Shown: positions 17,965 to 26,740, counted from the stretch's first letter. The stretch: DNA of 64,000 bases from Rivularia sp. PCC 7116 (GCF_000316665.1 NC_019678.1:3348001-3412000), one strand, 5' to 3'. The notes: generated from the sequence alone by a model not told the origin. Numbers and translations: made by a program.

Positions 17965-19176
17965 ATGGAAGAAATTTATAACATATTAATTATTGATGAT
18001 GATGAAGTAGATCGCATGGCTATTAGTCGGGCTTTGAAAGCAGCAGGTATCAAAATGAAGTTGCTTGAAGCGAGCGATTATTCCGAAGCTGTTGAAATTT
18101 TAGAAAAAACCGACTTTGACTGTATATTTGTAGACTATCTGTTGCCGGGAAAAGATGGGTTAGCTGTAGTCCAAGAAATACGTGCATCAGGTTCAAAAGT
18201 ACCGCTGATAGTTTTAACCGGACAAGGAGACGAACAAACTGCTGTTGAATTAATGAAAGCAGGAGCCTCCGACTATATTACTAAGTCAAGAATTACTCCC
18301 GATTTGCTGAGTGCAACTCTAAGAAACGTCATTCGTATTTATGAAGCGGAAGTCCAAATTGAGTTATTTAATAAACAATTAAAACAAAGTAATGAATTAT
18401 TGAAAAAGAAAAATAGGGAATTAGAGGAAAAAAGAGAACAAATTCATATCCAAAACTTAAAATTATTAGAAGCTTCGGAAACAAAATCCAAGTTTTTAGC
18501 AACTATGTCCCACGAATTGCGAACTCCTTTAAATGCAATCATGGCATTTTCTCAAATGTTGCAACGTAAAAACAAAGGCAATTTTTCTCGACAGCAAGTG
18601 GATATGATCGAACGCATTCACGGTAACGGTAAAAATTTACTTGCTTTAATTAACGATATCTTAGATCTATCAAAAATTGAAGCTGGAGGTTTAAAATTAT
18701 ATCCGGAAAAATTTGATTTATCTCAATTGATTACAACTACTGTAGAAGAGTTACTTTCTTTAAAATCGCAAACAGAATTAGATGTTAAAGTTGAACTAAA
18801 ATTACGAGATACCAAAGTTTTTAACGATAGAAATCGCCTGCGTCAGATTTTGGTAAATTTAATATCTAACGCGATTAAATTTACTGAGAAGGGAATGGTT
18901 TTGATAGAAGCTAAAGAAATATCGGATACTCATTTTACTGTTAGCGTCGAAGATACAGGTATTGGTATTTCCGAAGATAGTATAAAGCATATTTTTGAAC
19001 CTTTTCGCCAAATAAATCAAACTATTTCCCGTAAATATGCTGGGACGGGATTAGGTTTAGCAATTACACAATCTTTAGTAAAAATGATGAACGGTATAGT
19101 TTCAGTTGAAAGCCAATTAGAAGTAGGCTCTACCTTTAAAGTCAATTTACCGCGCTATATTAAAGTAGAGGAATAA
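17965..19176 (+). CDS. Receiver - histidine kinase (hybrid)
   Basis: 403 residues. N-terminal receiver (1-122: IIDDDEVD, Asp in FVDYLLPGKDG, Lys in YITKSR), a Lys/Glu-rich coiled coil (122-172), then a HisKA domain with His183 in TMSHELRTPLNAI and an ATPase domain (N box VNLISNAIKFTEKG, G1 EDTGIGIS, G2 GTGLGLAIT). This is the receiver-first architecture in which phosphorylation of the receiver modulates the attached kinase. It lies downstream of the CHASE3 kinase and Rcp1-like regulator, all on the same strand, so may belong to one signalling cascade; the 264-bp AT-rich spacer could carry its own promoter. Confidence 0.9.
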   Translation: MEEIYNILIIDDDEVDRMAISRALKAAGIKMKLLEASDYSEAVEILEKTDFDCIFVDYLLPGKDGLAVVQEIRASGSKVPLIVLTGQGDEQTAVELMKAGASDYITKSRITPDLLSATLRNVIRIYEAEVQIELFNKQLKQSNELLKKKNRELEEKREQIHIQNLKLLEASETKSKFLATMSHELRTPLNAIMAFSQMLQRKNKGNFSRQQVDMIERIHGNGKNLLALINDILDLSKIEAGGLKLYPEKFDLSQLITTTVEELLSLKSQTELDVKVELKLRDTKVFNDRNRLRQILVNLISNAIKFTEKGMVLIEAKEISDTHFTVSVEDTGIGISEDSIKHIFEPFRQINQTISRKYAGTGLGLAITQSLVKMMNGIVSVESQLEVGSTFKVNLPRYIKVEE

Positions 19177-19347
19177 GTTAATATATTGTTTTTGCAAATT
19201 AATAAATAATATACATATAGTAATTATTAATAAAGATATTTTTTCAGAGAAAAATAAAAGCAAAACCAAATCAAATCAAATAAATTTAGTTTAATTTAAT
19301 GTAGATAAAATTATCTGTAAAATTATTACTATTTAAGAAGATAGATT

Positions 19348-20478
19348 ATGTCTAACAACAAACTAGCAAGACAAGACCGAATTCTAGTCGTAGATGATAT
19401 TTACGATAACCTATTAGTTATTGAAACTATATTAGAAGATGAAGGATATGAAATTGAGATTCAACAGGATAGTAAACTTGGTTTAGAAATGGTGGAAGAG
19501 TCGCCGCCAGATTTGATTCTTTTAGATGTAATGATGCCAGAAATCGATGGCTATGAATTTACTCGTCGCGTTCGTCAGAATAAACAGCTACCATTTATTC
19601 CGATCTTATTAATCACCGCTCACGATAGCATCAGCGTTGTGGAAGGATTAGATGCAGGTGCGGACGACTTTATCCGCAAACCAGTAGATGCTGATGAACT
19701 GCAAGCCCGAGTGCGTAGCCTTTTGCGACTCAAACACAGTATAGATGAACGCGACCACATGGCGAGTTTGCGTCAAGATTTTGTCTCCCGCTTCACTCAC
19801 GATTTAAGAACACCTCTAGCTGCTTCCAACCGGATTTTAAAATTATTGCGTGAAGGTAGATTTTTTGAAATATCTCCAGAAATTGAACAGATATTTACTA
19901 CCATGATTACCAGCAATGATGACTTGCTACATATGGTAAATAGTTTGCTGGAAGTTTATCGTTATGAAGCAGACTGCAAACAAATTAACTTTGATAAAAT
20001 CAGTATTTATGATTTAGTCCGTGACGTAATTCAAGAATTAACGCCTTTAGCAGAAGAAAAAGAACTAAAGTTAAAATCTAATTTAGAAAATATTGATTTA
20101 GAAAATAGCGAAATATACACTATTTTTGCAGACCGCATAGAAATCAAAAGAGTTTTAACAAATATTATTGGCAACGCAATTAAATTTACAAAAACAGGCT
20201 TTATAGAAGTAAACTTAAAATTATATTCGCAAACAGCACAAATAAGTATTAAAGATACCGGCCCCGGAATGGCTCCAGAAGAACAAGCAATATTATTTGA
20301 AAGATTTCGCCCCGGCAAGCACAAAAATTCTGGCAGCGGTTTGGGGCTATATCTATCCCGTTGTATTGTAGAAGCACATAATGGCTCAATTAATGTAGAG
20401 TCCGAATCAGGAACTGGAAGCACGTTTACAATTAGTTTGCCAGTTCAAAGCGAGCAGTTAACAGCAAACGCCAAATAA
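19348..20478 (+). CDS. Receiver - histidine kinase (hybrid)
   Basis: 376 residues. The receiver (about 10-125) has VVDDIYDN, phosphoacceptor Asp in LLDVMMPEIDG and Lys in FIRKPVDADEL. A short helical linker leads to a HisKA domain with His151 in RFTHDLRTPLAA and an ATPase domain (N box TNIIGNAIKFTKTG, G1 KDTGPGM, G2 GSGLGLYLSRCI). The THDLRTPL phosphoacceptor type is common in cyanobacterial receiver-kinases. It follows a similar hybrid kinase by 171 bp. The final residues SEQLTANAK are encoded by sequence resembling heptamer units (GAGCAGTTAACAG), so the tail may be recently altered. The IS605-type element begins about 60 bp downstream. Confidence 0.9.
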   Translation: MSNNKLARQDRILVVDDIYDNLLVIETILEDEGYEIEIQQDSKLGLEMVEESPPDLILLDVMMPEIDGYEFTRRVRQNKQLPFIPILLITAHDSISVVEGLDAGADDFIRKPVDADELQARVRSLLRLKHSIDERDHMASLRQDFVSRFTHDLRTPLAASNRILKLLREGRFFEISPEIEQIFTTMITSNDDLLHMVNSLLEVYRYEADCKQINFDKISIYDLVRDVIQELTPLAEEKELKLKSNLENIDLENSEIYTIFADRIEIKRVLTNIIGNAIKFTKTGFIEVNLKLYSQTAQISIKDTGPGMAPEEQAILFERFRPGKHKNSGSGLGLYLSRCIVEAHNGSINVESESGTGSTFTISLPVQSEQLTANAK

Positions 20479-20575
20479 TGCATGAGAATATCTTGCTCCC
20501 TTCCCGCCTTTATGATTACTTATGTTTGGAAGAGGGGGTAATTGACATCTCCCAGCTTTGAAAAAAACTGGGATT

Positions 20576-21988
20576 CTAAGCAGTTGTCACTCCGTAGTCT
20601 AAAGACATACTGCGTGACATTGTTTGCTTGCGATAAGACCTTTTTAGATTACTAAAAATATCGTACCGTTTGGGGTGTGTCAAAGCACCCCGTTTAATTA
20701 TTTCAAAAGCTAGTTTTGCGATGCCGGAGTTAATAAAAATCTGGTCGGCAACCTTTCGTAGAATGTTAGATGCTGCATTTAAATCTGCATGAATCAATAA
20801 ACCGTCTTTTGTGCGGTATACATCTCTACTAATTCTTTTACCTGATGGCTTCCATTCTATGGGTTTTGCACCGTATTGATGTAATTCATCATTATCAATA
20901 AAAGAAGCTTTAGAAGTATACTCCTCAGTGGTTATGTGGAATCTAATACCATATTCTTCACACAATTGTCTTAACCTCTCAATAAGTCTTTTGGTTGGCA
21001 TTGAAACAACTTCATAATTATTGTTTCTACCAATATTAATGTTGGTTTTATTTCCCTCATTCCAACCAATTACTAAATTCCCGATACCGTCTTTTAAGCA
21101 TTTATTGATGATAAACCTAGCGGCTTTATTTACTGCATCTCTGACTTGTAAATTGCGTTTTGCTGTGATTCTATCAAGGTAATTGTCCCAGTATCTACTA
21201 GGTTTGTTTTTCTTATGTTGCTGTACTTGATTTCGATATTTATGGAGTGCAGTTTTTAGCTGTGGAGATTCAACAATAAAACTTTTACCAAGGGTAGTAA
21301 CTGCTGACAACCAAAACTTTACACCGTGATCAATGCTAATTGCATGATTGTAGTTAAGACTCTTATTATTTATAATTGGCTGTTTACCATCGTCTATCAC
21401 CCAATCAACCCAAAACTCTCCACGACTAGGACGAATAATTACTTCTTTAATCCAATCAAAGCTAATAAATTCGGGCAAAATAAGCTTAATTGATGTTATT
21501 AATTCAGGCTTTGTTGCTTTACTGATTGAGGGATAAATATAACCATTATGACAAGCCAAGGCTTGTTTTGGGAACGTAACTGCGAATAAACCACCAGACT
21601 TTCTGTACTTGGGAATTGATGGCCTACTGCCATCTCCTAAGTAATACTTATCCACTAATTTATTGTAACTAGTTATTGATTCTCCTACTAACTTTAATGT
21701 TTGTTGTGCAGCTTGTGCAGCCAATGAAAAGTAGTGAATGCAAGTTTTAAGCTGTTTATCTAAATGATAATAATTAGTTTCTAATCTGTAAGTTTTCCAA
21801 CCACTTCTAAGTTCATCTCCACACCAGTAAGTTGTATTAGCCTTTCTTTCAAGTAGCATTGCATAATGATTCTGGCGTGCCAGATAAATAGCAGAGTTAT
21901 ATAAACTGTTTGAATGCTCACACTGATCTACCCAGAAAGCTTTTTCTTCATCCGTAAATTTTGCTTTTATTGGAACTGTTTTGTACAC
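20576..21988 (-). CDS. tnpB: TnpB-family RNA-guided nuclease, IS605 OrfB type, lacking the zinc ribbon
   Basis: 470 residues, GTG start with an excellent AGGAGG Shine-Dalgarno 8 bases upstream. TnpB proteins are RuvC-like nucleases guided by an RNA made from the element end overlapping or following their 3' end; here that would be about 20535-20700. The RuvC acidic residues appear as Asp in AISIDHGVKFW, Glu in ITTEEYTSK and Asp in IHADLNAASNIL. Between the second and third, where most TnpBs carry a four-Cys zinc ribbon after YTSK, the sequence is ASFIDNDELHQYG ... KRISRDVYRTKDG with no Cys, so the zinc ribbon is absent. Similar ribbon-less OrfB relatives are known from cyanobacteria. Function in transposon retention is inferred from the family. 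Confidence 0.88.
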   Translation of the reverse strand: MYKTVPIKAKFTDEEKAFWVDQCEHSNSLYNSAIYLARQNHYAMLLERKANTTYWCGDELRSGWKTYRLETNYYHLDKQLKTCIHYFSLAAQAAQQTLKLVGESITSYNKLVDKYYLGDGSRPSIPKYRKSGGLFAVTFPKQALACHNGYIYPSISKATKPELITSIKLILPEFISFDWIKEVIIRPSRGEFWVDWVIDDGKQPIINNKSLNYNHAISIDHGVKFWLSAVTTLGKSFIVESPQLKTALHKYRNQVQQHKKNKPSRYWDNYLDRITAKRNLQVRDAVNKAARFIINKCLKDGIGNLVIGWNEGNKTNINIGRNNNYEVVSMPTKRLIERLRQLCEEYGIRFHITTEEYTSKASFIDNDELHQYGAKPIEWKPSGKRISRDVYRTKDGLLIHADLNAASNILRKVADQIFINSGIAKLAFEIIKRGALTHPKRYDIFSNLKRSYRKQTMSRSMSLDYGVTTA

Positions 21989-22057
21989 TTGACCACCTCC
22001 TTGTTTATTAATATAGTTGATTCAACATAAATAATCAACAAAAAACCCTGATATAAA

Positions 22058-22471
22058 ATGGCTAAGTTGTCAGCGTCAGATTATGAATACAGAAGGGCTG
22101 AAAAATCCGTGTCATCGATAAATTATCACTTTGTGTTTGTCCCAAAAAGACGTAAAGCAGTATTAGTTAATGAAATCGCTATGCGGCTACAGGAAATTAT
22201 TTTTGAGTTAGTAAAAGAACATGGCTGGAGATTAATCGCTCTTGAAGTGATGCCAGATCATGTACATATGTTTATCAACTCACCGCCACATGAGTCAGCT
22301 TCTCAAATTGCAAAGTGGGTTAAGGGTAGAGCATCTAATATTCTAAGGAAGGAATATCCACAGTTAAAAAAATTACCTACTTTGTGGAGTCCTAGTTACT
22401 TTGTAGCTACTACAGGACAAGTAAGTACCGACGTTATTCGTAAGTATATTGAGAACCAAACTAGTAAATAA
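22058..22471 (+). CDS. tnpA: IS200/IS605-family TnpA transposase (Y1, HUH)
   Basis: 137 residues, the usual length. The HUH motif is in MPDHVHMFI and the catalytic Tyr in VIRKYIENQ near the C-terminus; YHFVFVPKRRKAVL at the N-terminus is the family signature. It cleaves and joins single-stranded DNA at subterminal hairpins to move the element. It is divergent from tnpB, with 69 bp between the two starts; the element-end hairpin lies ~40 bp beyond its stop. All expected catalytic residues are present, so it is probably active. Confidence 0.93.
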   Translation: MAKLSASDYEYRRAEKSVSSINYHFVFVPKRRKAVLVNEIAMRLQEIIFELVKEHGWRLIALEVMPDHVHMFINSPPHESASQIAKWVKGRASNILRKEYPQLKKLPTLWSPSYFVATTGQVSTDVIRKYIENQTSK

Positions 22472-22511
22472 AAGAAACACGGAAAGTTAAAACTTTACCT
22501 GTCCGTTTCAT

Positions 22512-22532
22512 CCCCTGGTTATAAACCAGGGG
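22512..22532. other. Subterminal hairpin of the IS605-type element
   Basis: Perfect 9-bp stem CCCCTGGTT / AACCAGGGG with a 3-nt loop, followed by GTTCTCACGTCC. Such hairpins are the TnpA recognition structures. It may also terminate tnpA transcription. Confidence 0.7.
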
Positions 22533-22690
22533 TTCTCACGTCCCAAGATATTTTGATAGGGAAGAGTGGTTACAATTTCCGTAGAAAATAGGCAGGCTGA
22601 TTCCACAGAGATGCTTTCATATTTATAGCAGACTCAATTATTGCAAATTACTCTTATACTGGTCACTGTTAACTGCTCGCAGGCAAGATT

Positions 22691-24025
22691 ATGGATACAA
22701 ATTTGAAAACAGCGAAAGAGTTACATTCGCAACTGATTGATTTTGTTTTGGATGCGGAAGGAGATTTAGCTGTATCTTTAGAAGCCTTTAGTGCAGAGCA
22801 GCTAGCTAATTTTTCTCAATCTCAGTCTCAAGCTGGAGTGCTTCAAGAGATGGTGCTAAATATGTTTCTCACTGAAGGTATGGTGGGAGATAAAAAGCTC
22901 GTTGATATCTTTTTGGAATCTCACCCCGATTTATCTCCCGAACAAAGCGATATAGTCAATGGTTGGGAACGCAGTTTTGCTGGTTTGTTTGCAGCCAATA
23001 AAATCTCGGATGATGGTTGTTTTTTAAGAAACTGGTTAACAGATAAACAGTATTTGGTCAAAATTGATGAGAAAGAACAACAACAATTAAAACGTGCTAA
23101 GGAAGGAGAAATTCTATTAGCGCGAATTGTACCGATTAATGACAGTTCTTGGATGTTTTCTTCTCCGATTACATTGATGGGGAGGTTAGGTAAACCAAAA
23201 TTAGCTGTAGCAATCGGAAATTTCAAAAATAATTATAAAAACAATTTATACGGTGATGCACCTGAATTGTTAGAAGAAGCTTGGCTTTCAGTCGAAAAAT
23301 ACCACCAAAACTTTGTTGAGTTCTTTGACAGCGATGAAGTAACTTTACCGGGATACCAATTAGAGCAAAAACTCAGCGAACTTCAAGAACAAGTACAAGA
23401 AAGTAGATTAGCAGCAGCAGGAATTGATAGTTCAAAATCTTTGAAAGAAATGGCACAAGATGCCGATGTTTCTGACGAAGAAATGACCGGTGTTGCAGAA
23501 GAAATGGGTGTGGAATCGAAAGTGCTTTCTCAGGTTTTGGATAGCAACAAAAGTGTCAAGATGGTAACTCCGAAAGTCGAATTACCAACTCATTTAAAAA
23601 AAGCTGAAGCAGTCACTGTACTGAGCTTTCCTCGTTGGGGACAGATATTTTTAACTAACTACACACAATTTAAAAATCTACTAGCAGATAATAATATTGA
23701 AGAACAAACAAATTCGGCTAAGTTGGTTCAGGAATATCTGGAATCTCCTGAAATCAAAGCCTGTATTTGGCAGCGTTTATCTGAAGAATATCCCCAGCAG
23801 TTAGAAAAGCTATTGCAACAAGTATTAAATCGTCCAGATTTTAATTTAGAAACAGATTATGTAGATTTATTAAAAGAATTTAACAAAAATTTAAATGTAG
23901 AATTACCTGAAATTGCCAGCGTTCCGTTGCATTTGCATAACCTATTTCAAGAAGCATTATCGGAAGTTAAAGGTAAGAGTAGTAAGAAGGGTAAAATTAA
24001 GTCTAAAGGAGGGTTTGGCTCGTAA
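22691..24025 (+). CDS. Conserved hypothetical protein (unknown function)
   Basis: 444 residues, acidic, soluble, no signal peptide or membrane helix. I do not recognise a named domain. The N-terminal third is compact (LHSQLIDFVLDAEGDLAVSL, FLRNWLTDKQYLVKI), the middle (about 220-300) is a coiled-coil/charged segment (LEQKLSELQEQVQESRLAAA) with repeated Asp/Glu, and the C-terminal third is helical (WQRLSEEYPQQLEKLLQQVL), ending in a basic Lys/Gly/Ser tail (KGKSSKKGKIKSKGGFGS). ATG start; no strong Shine-Dalgarno. It stands alone just downstream of the IS605-type element, whose insertion separated it from the kinase genes; a heptamer-like CACTGTTAACTGCTCGC lies in its leader. Confidence 0.75.
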   Translation: MDTNLKTAKELHSQLIDFVLDAEGDLAVSLEAFSAEQLANFSQSQSQAGVLQEMVLNMFLTEGMVGDKKLVDIFLESHPDLSPEQSDIVNGWERSFAGLFAANKISDDGCFLRNWLTDKQYLVKIDEKEQQQLKRAKEGEILLARIVPINDSSWMFSSPITLMGRLGKPKLAVAIGNFKNNYKNNLYGDAPELLEEAWLSVEKYHQNFVEFFDSDEVTLPGYQLEQKLSELQEQVQESRLAAAGIDSSKSLKEMAQDADVSDEEMTGVAEEMGVESKVLSQVLDSNKSVKMVTPKVELPTHLKKAEAVTVLSFPRWGQIFLTNYTQFKNLLADNNIEEQTNSAKLVQEYLESPEIKACIWQRLSEEYPQQLEKLLQQVLNRPDFNLETDYVDLLKEFNKNLNVELPEIASVPLHLHNLFQEALSEVKGKSSKKGKIKSKGGFGS

Positions 24026-24297
24026 TTATTATGCTTGACACTTATAGTGTAAATTATAACTAAATTACAATGACTAATACTTAAAAAATAGTCAAAGCTT
24101 GATGAAATGGGTTCTTTACTCGATAAAATTTTGCTGATTTCGTGAAAGAATTAATTACTTAGTTTGACTTACTTAGAAGTAGATTTCTATTCCTCTCGAA
24201 TATCTAGGTTACTTCTCATTATAGATTTGCAAACTGTTGTGAGTTGATAAATTAGTAATAACGAAACGAACACAACTCTTGTTGAGGAGAACTAAGT

Positions 24298-24567
24298 ATG
24301 AATATTATTGCATGGGTAGTTTTAGGTCTTATCGCTGGTGCGATCGCTAAAGCTATATATCCCGGACATCAAGGCGGCGGAATTCTAGCAACAATGCTTT
24401 TAGGTATCGTTGGTGCATTCATCGGTGGAAGCTTATTTACTTTCTTAAATACGGGAACAATTGGACTAACAGCAGCTGGCTTTAGCCTTCCCGGAATTAT
24501 TACCGCTATCATCGGTGCAATGGTTGCTATCTTCATCTGGGGTTTAATCACCAGACGTACTGCTTAA
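24298..24567 (+). CDS. YeaQ/YmgE/GlsB-family small membrane protein (transglycosylase-associated)
   Basis: 89 residues, three hydrophobic glycine-rich transmembrane segments with the family pattern IAWVVLGLIAGAIAKAIYPG and GIVGAFIGGSLF. Members are inner-membrane, stress-induced proteins of unclear biochemical role. A good Shine-Dalgarno (GAGGAGAA) precedes the ATG by about 8 bases. A large inverted repeat follows at 24582-24696. It begins a run of small stress-type genes. Confidence 0.9.
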   Translation: MNIIAWVVLGLIAGAIAKAIYPGHQGGGILATMLLGIVGAFIGGSLFTFLNTGTIGLTAAGFSLPGIITAIIGAMVAIFIWGLITRRTA

Positions 24568-24581
24568 TAATTAATAAATAG

Positions 24582-24696
24582 AGATTCTCTTGAACCGCTG
24601 GTTATTAGTTCATTGAGGATAGGGAAGCTACTTCTGATGTAGCAAAGAAAATGATTAATCGCTTCTTAACCATTAATTCCCTTGTCAAGAGAATCT
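24582..24696. other. Long inverted repeat / possible structured RNA or terminator
   Basis: Arms AGATTCTCTTGA (24582-24593) and TCAAGAGAATCT (24685-24696) are perfectly complementary and enclose ~90 bases holding a smaller GCTAC/GTAGC hairpin. The right arm is followed by ATTCTTTG, only weakly U-rich. It could be a terminator for the YeaQ-type gene, a small RNA or a small mobile element. Confidence 0.5.
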
Positions 24697-24773
24697 ATTC
24701 TTTGTAATCCCGGTATATGAGTCGGGTAGTAAATTAAATTGAAATTGAAATTAAAACTCAGGATTCTGTAAGT

Positions 24774-25115
24774 ATGGCTAGTCAAAATAACAAGCAACCT
24801 TTAACTCCAGAGCAGGTTGATTTTGAACAAAAAAATCAGCAAAAGCAAGAATTAGAAAATGCAGATAAACCCAACGTGTTAAATCCTGGGGATAAGGTTA
24901 ACGAAAGTAAGTCCTTAGATGAAAAAGCGCAGCAAGTCGCAGTAGACGCGCCCGATATTACTGGAGATCGTGTTACCGTTCCTACCTACTTTGTTACTGA
25001 AGATAAAGAAACAGGTGAAGAAGAAGCATTGCACCACGTAAAAGATGCTGAAAAAATTTCTGATACAATTCGTCAAGCACGAGTAGACGAAGACGGCAAT
25101 AGAGAATGGCGTTAA
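24774..25115 (+). CDS. Conserved small hydrophilic protein (unknown function)
   Basis: 113 residues, strongly hydrophilic and probably disordered in its N-terminal half (rich in Gln, Asn, Lys, Glu), followed by a more conserved part, DRVTVPTYFVTEDKETGEE and DTIRQARVDEDGNREWR. No Cys, membrane segment or signal. I do not know a function. Its position between a YeaQ-type membrane protein and other stress genes suggests stress induction, by association only. A strong terminator hairpin lies 50 bp downstream. Confidence 0.7.
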   Translation: MASQNNKQPLTPEQVDFEQKNQQKQELENADKPNVLNPGDKVNESKSLDEKAQQVAVDAPDITGDRVTVPTYFVTEDKETGEEEALHHVKDAEKISDTIRQARVDEDGNREWR

Positions 25116-25165
25116 AGCTTAACTTGGCTTTGACTAAAAAAATCACAGATTGTATCTCTGTATGA

Positions 25166-25190
25166 TTCCCCTAAATTATATTTAGGGGAA
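25166..25190 (+). terminator. Rho-independent terminator
   Basis: Perfect 10-bp stem TTCCCCTAAA / TTTAGGGGAA with a 5-nt loop, followed by TTAAATTTTG. It ends the preceding 113-residue gene. Confidence 0.8.
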
Positions 25191-25447
25191 TTAAATTTTG
25201 CTAGTTTTTGCTCAAGCCCTTTTTTTAAGCTTTCATAATTCAGAATTGCTACGGGTGAAGGTAAATGTACATTGGTTGCTGTTTAAACTATTACATATAA
25301 TCAATTTTTTCTATGTATTTATTTCTTAAGAAAGAATAACTACTTATTCTTAAGACGTAAGCAGTCAGTAATTTTTGTCAATATAATACAGGTATCTTTA
25401 ACAATATCAATTTAAATCAAAGTATTAAATTAACCAGGGGGAAGCGA

Positions 25448-25813
25448 ATTATTATAAATGACGAGAAACAAATAATTGCTGTAGTTTCAAATGAAGATAA
25501 TATCGAATGCCTAACGCGACAGTTAAAACGTCAAAAATTTTCAATGCATCAGGTTTATCGAATATCGCCCTGTAAAAATCAATTGTATTCCTATGTTTTA
25601 CGGGATTTAGAGATTCCTGATGACAGAATAAATTTTTATACAAATTGTCTGCAATCCGGCAACTATCTGTTAGTAATTAATAGTACTAAATTTCAAGTTA
25701 GCCAAGTTACATCTGTCTTGAAATATTTAGGTATCAGCAACTGGAAAACGTATCATAAATCTGAAGCTGAAGGTTTAATCTCTTCAAATTTTGATAAAGT
25801 TTCAGTTTATTAG
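25448..25813 (+). CDS. Small stress-type protein, ferredoxin-like fold suspected; probable non-canonical ATT start
   Basis: The frame reads IIINDEKQIIAVVSNEDNIE and on through MHQVYRISPCKNQLYSYVL to QSGNYLLVINSTKFQVSQV, LKYLGISNWKTY and a C-terminal Tyr. Alternating beta/alpha pattern with a 'GNYLLVI..' strand resembles the repeat units of the general stress protein at 38419, so I suspect a related fold. The first in-frame ATG is at 25544, which would cut off the first beta strand and helix. There is no in-frame ATG, GTG or TTG further upstream, but an AGGGGGAAG sequence (25436-25444) sits just before ATT codons at 25448 and 25451. I propose an ATT start (about 121 residues); a start at 25544 (89 residues) or a frameshift from ATG 25458 are alternatives. 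Confidence 0.55.
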   Translation: MIINDEKQIIAVVSNEDNIECLTRQLKRQKFSMHQVYRISPCKNQLYSYVLRDLEIPDDRINFYTNCLQSGNYLLVINSTKFQVSQVTSVLKYLGISNWKTYHKSEAEGLISSNFDKVSVY

Positions 25814-25974
25814 AACGCAGTCAATCTTTTTGTGTTAAGCTCACTCTCACTAATTCTTTTAAAAGAGTTTTAGTTTGAGTCATCAGTTTTTGATTAAACA
25901 GGGTAACACTGCTTTATTCGTGAGTTGTTCATTCTAAATGAAGTAGTTCGCAATTAAAATTGGAGAAATAAATC

Positions 25975-26568
25975 ATGAACTTTCAACAATTAAAACTAGC
26001 TTGTTCCGTTGTTAGTGTTAGCGCCGTTATCTTTGCTTCTAACGGAGTTAAAGCTCAAGGACAAACTCCTCAAATTCAAGCAGAAACTCAAACATCTAAT
26101 ACATATGTGGAAAAATCATCCAAAAAAGTAGCGCAATTCGCACCCGGTACTAGCACTCGTTCCGGTTCTAGCTATATTGGAGTAGGTGGATTTATCGGTT
26201 TTGAAGATGATAGTGCATTAGGTGATGGTGCTTTCTCAGTGATTAGCAAAATCGGTTTGAGCAGAAACTTCTCTATACGTCCATCTGTTTTAATCGATGA
26301 CGATGCTGTCTTCTTAATTCCGGTAACAGTTGACTTTCCCGTTGATGATATTGCAGATACCGGGATTCAAAGAATTAGCGTCGCACCTTACTTTGGTGCG
26401 GGAATTTCAGTCAATACTGATGAGGATTCAGATGTCGGTTTCCTCCTAACTGGAGGTGTTGACGTTCCCGTTTCCCGCAAAATTACTGCAACTGGTGGAG
26501 TAAATATTGGCTTTTCTGACGATAATGCAGATGTCGGATTACTCCTAGGTGTAGGTTACAATTTCTAG
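25975..26568 (+). CDS. Outer-membrane beta-barrel-type protein, exported
   Basis: 197 residues with a clear signal peptide (MNFQQLKLACSVVSVSAVIF ... cleavage after KAQ/ GQ). After a low-complexity Gln/Thr/Ser linker, residues ~65-197 form short amphipathic strands with Gly and aromatic residues (SYIGVGGFIGFED, YFGAGISVNTD) and end in a terminal aromatic residue, VGYNF, as outer-membrane barrels do. About eight strands fit. Likely a small outer-membrane or surface barrel; ligand unknown. A Shine-Dalgarno-like GGAG precedes the ATG. A hairpin at 26665-26700 ends transcription between it and the convergent Psb35-like gene. Confidence 0.75.
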   Translation: MNFQQLKLACSVVSVSAVIFASNGVKAQGQTPQIQAETQTSNTYVEKSSKKVAQFAPGTSTRSGSSYIGVGGFIGFEDDSALGDGAFSVISKIGLSRNFSIRPSVLIDDDAVFLIPVTVDFPVDDIADTGIQRISVAPYFGAGISVNTDEDSDVGFLLTGGVDVPVSRKITATGGVNIGFSDDNADVGLLLGVGYNF

Positions 26569-26664
26569 AAAGCTCAAAGGTTAAAGGTAATATGATTATT
26601 TTTGATTGATATTATCTTTACCGTCAAAGATACCTTTATAGAAATCTAAAAACTTGATTTATTA

Positions 26665-26700
26665 AGAAACCGGGCTTTTGATAAAAAAGTCCGGGTTTCT
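26665..26700. terminator. Hairpin terminator between convergent genes
   Basis: AGAAACC-GGGCTTTT pairs with the downstream AAAAGTCCGGGTTTCT (imperfect ~14-bp stem). Lies between the plus-strand barrel gene and the minus-strand Psb35-like gene and could serve both. Confidence 0.65.
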
Positions 26701-26740
26701 GATATTAGAGAAAGATGTTAATTGAATTGCAGTTTAAATA

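Larger units (their letters stand above)
20535..22545. mobile_element. IS605-type insertion sequence (divergent tnpB and tnpA)
   Basis: Two genes diverge from a 69-bp spacer: tnpB on the minus strand and a Y1 transposase tnpA on the plus strand, the IS605 layout. There are no terminal inverted repeats, as expected; instead each side carries a subterminal hairpin: TCCCAG/CTGGGA at 20550-20573, next to the tnpB stop, and a perfect CCCCTGGTT/AACCAGGGG stem at 22512-22532 beyond tnpA. Exact ends and target are not determinable by eye. Both genes look intact. Confidence 0.85.
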
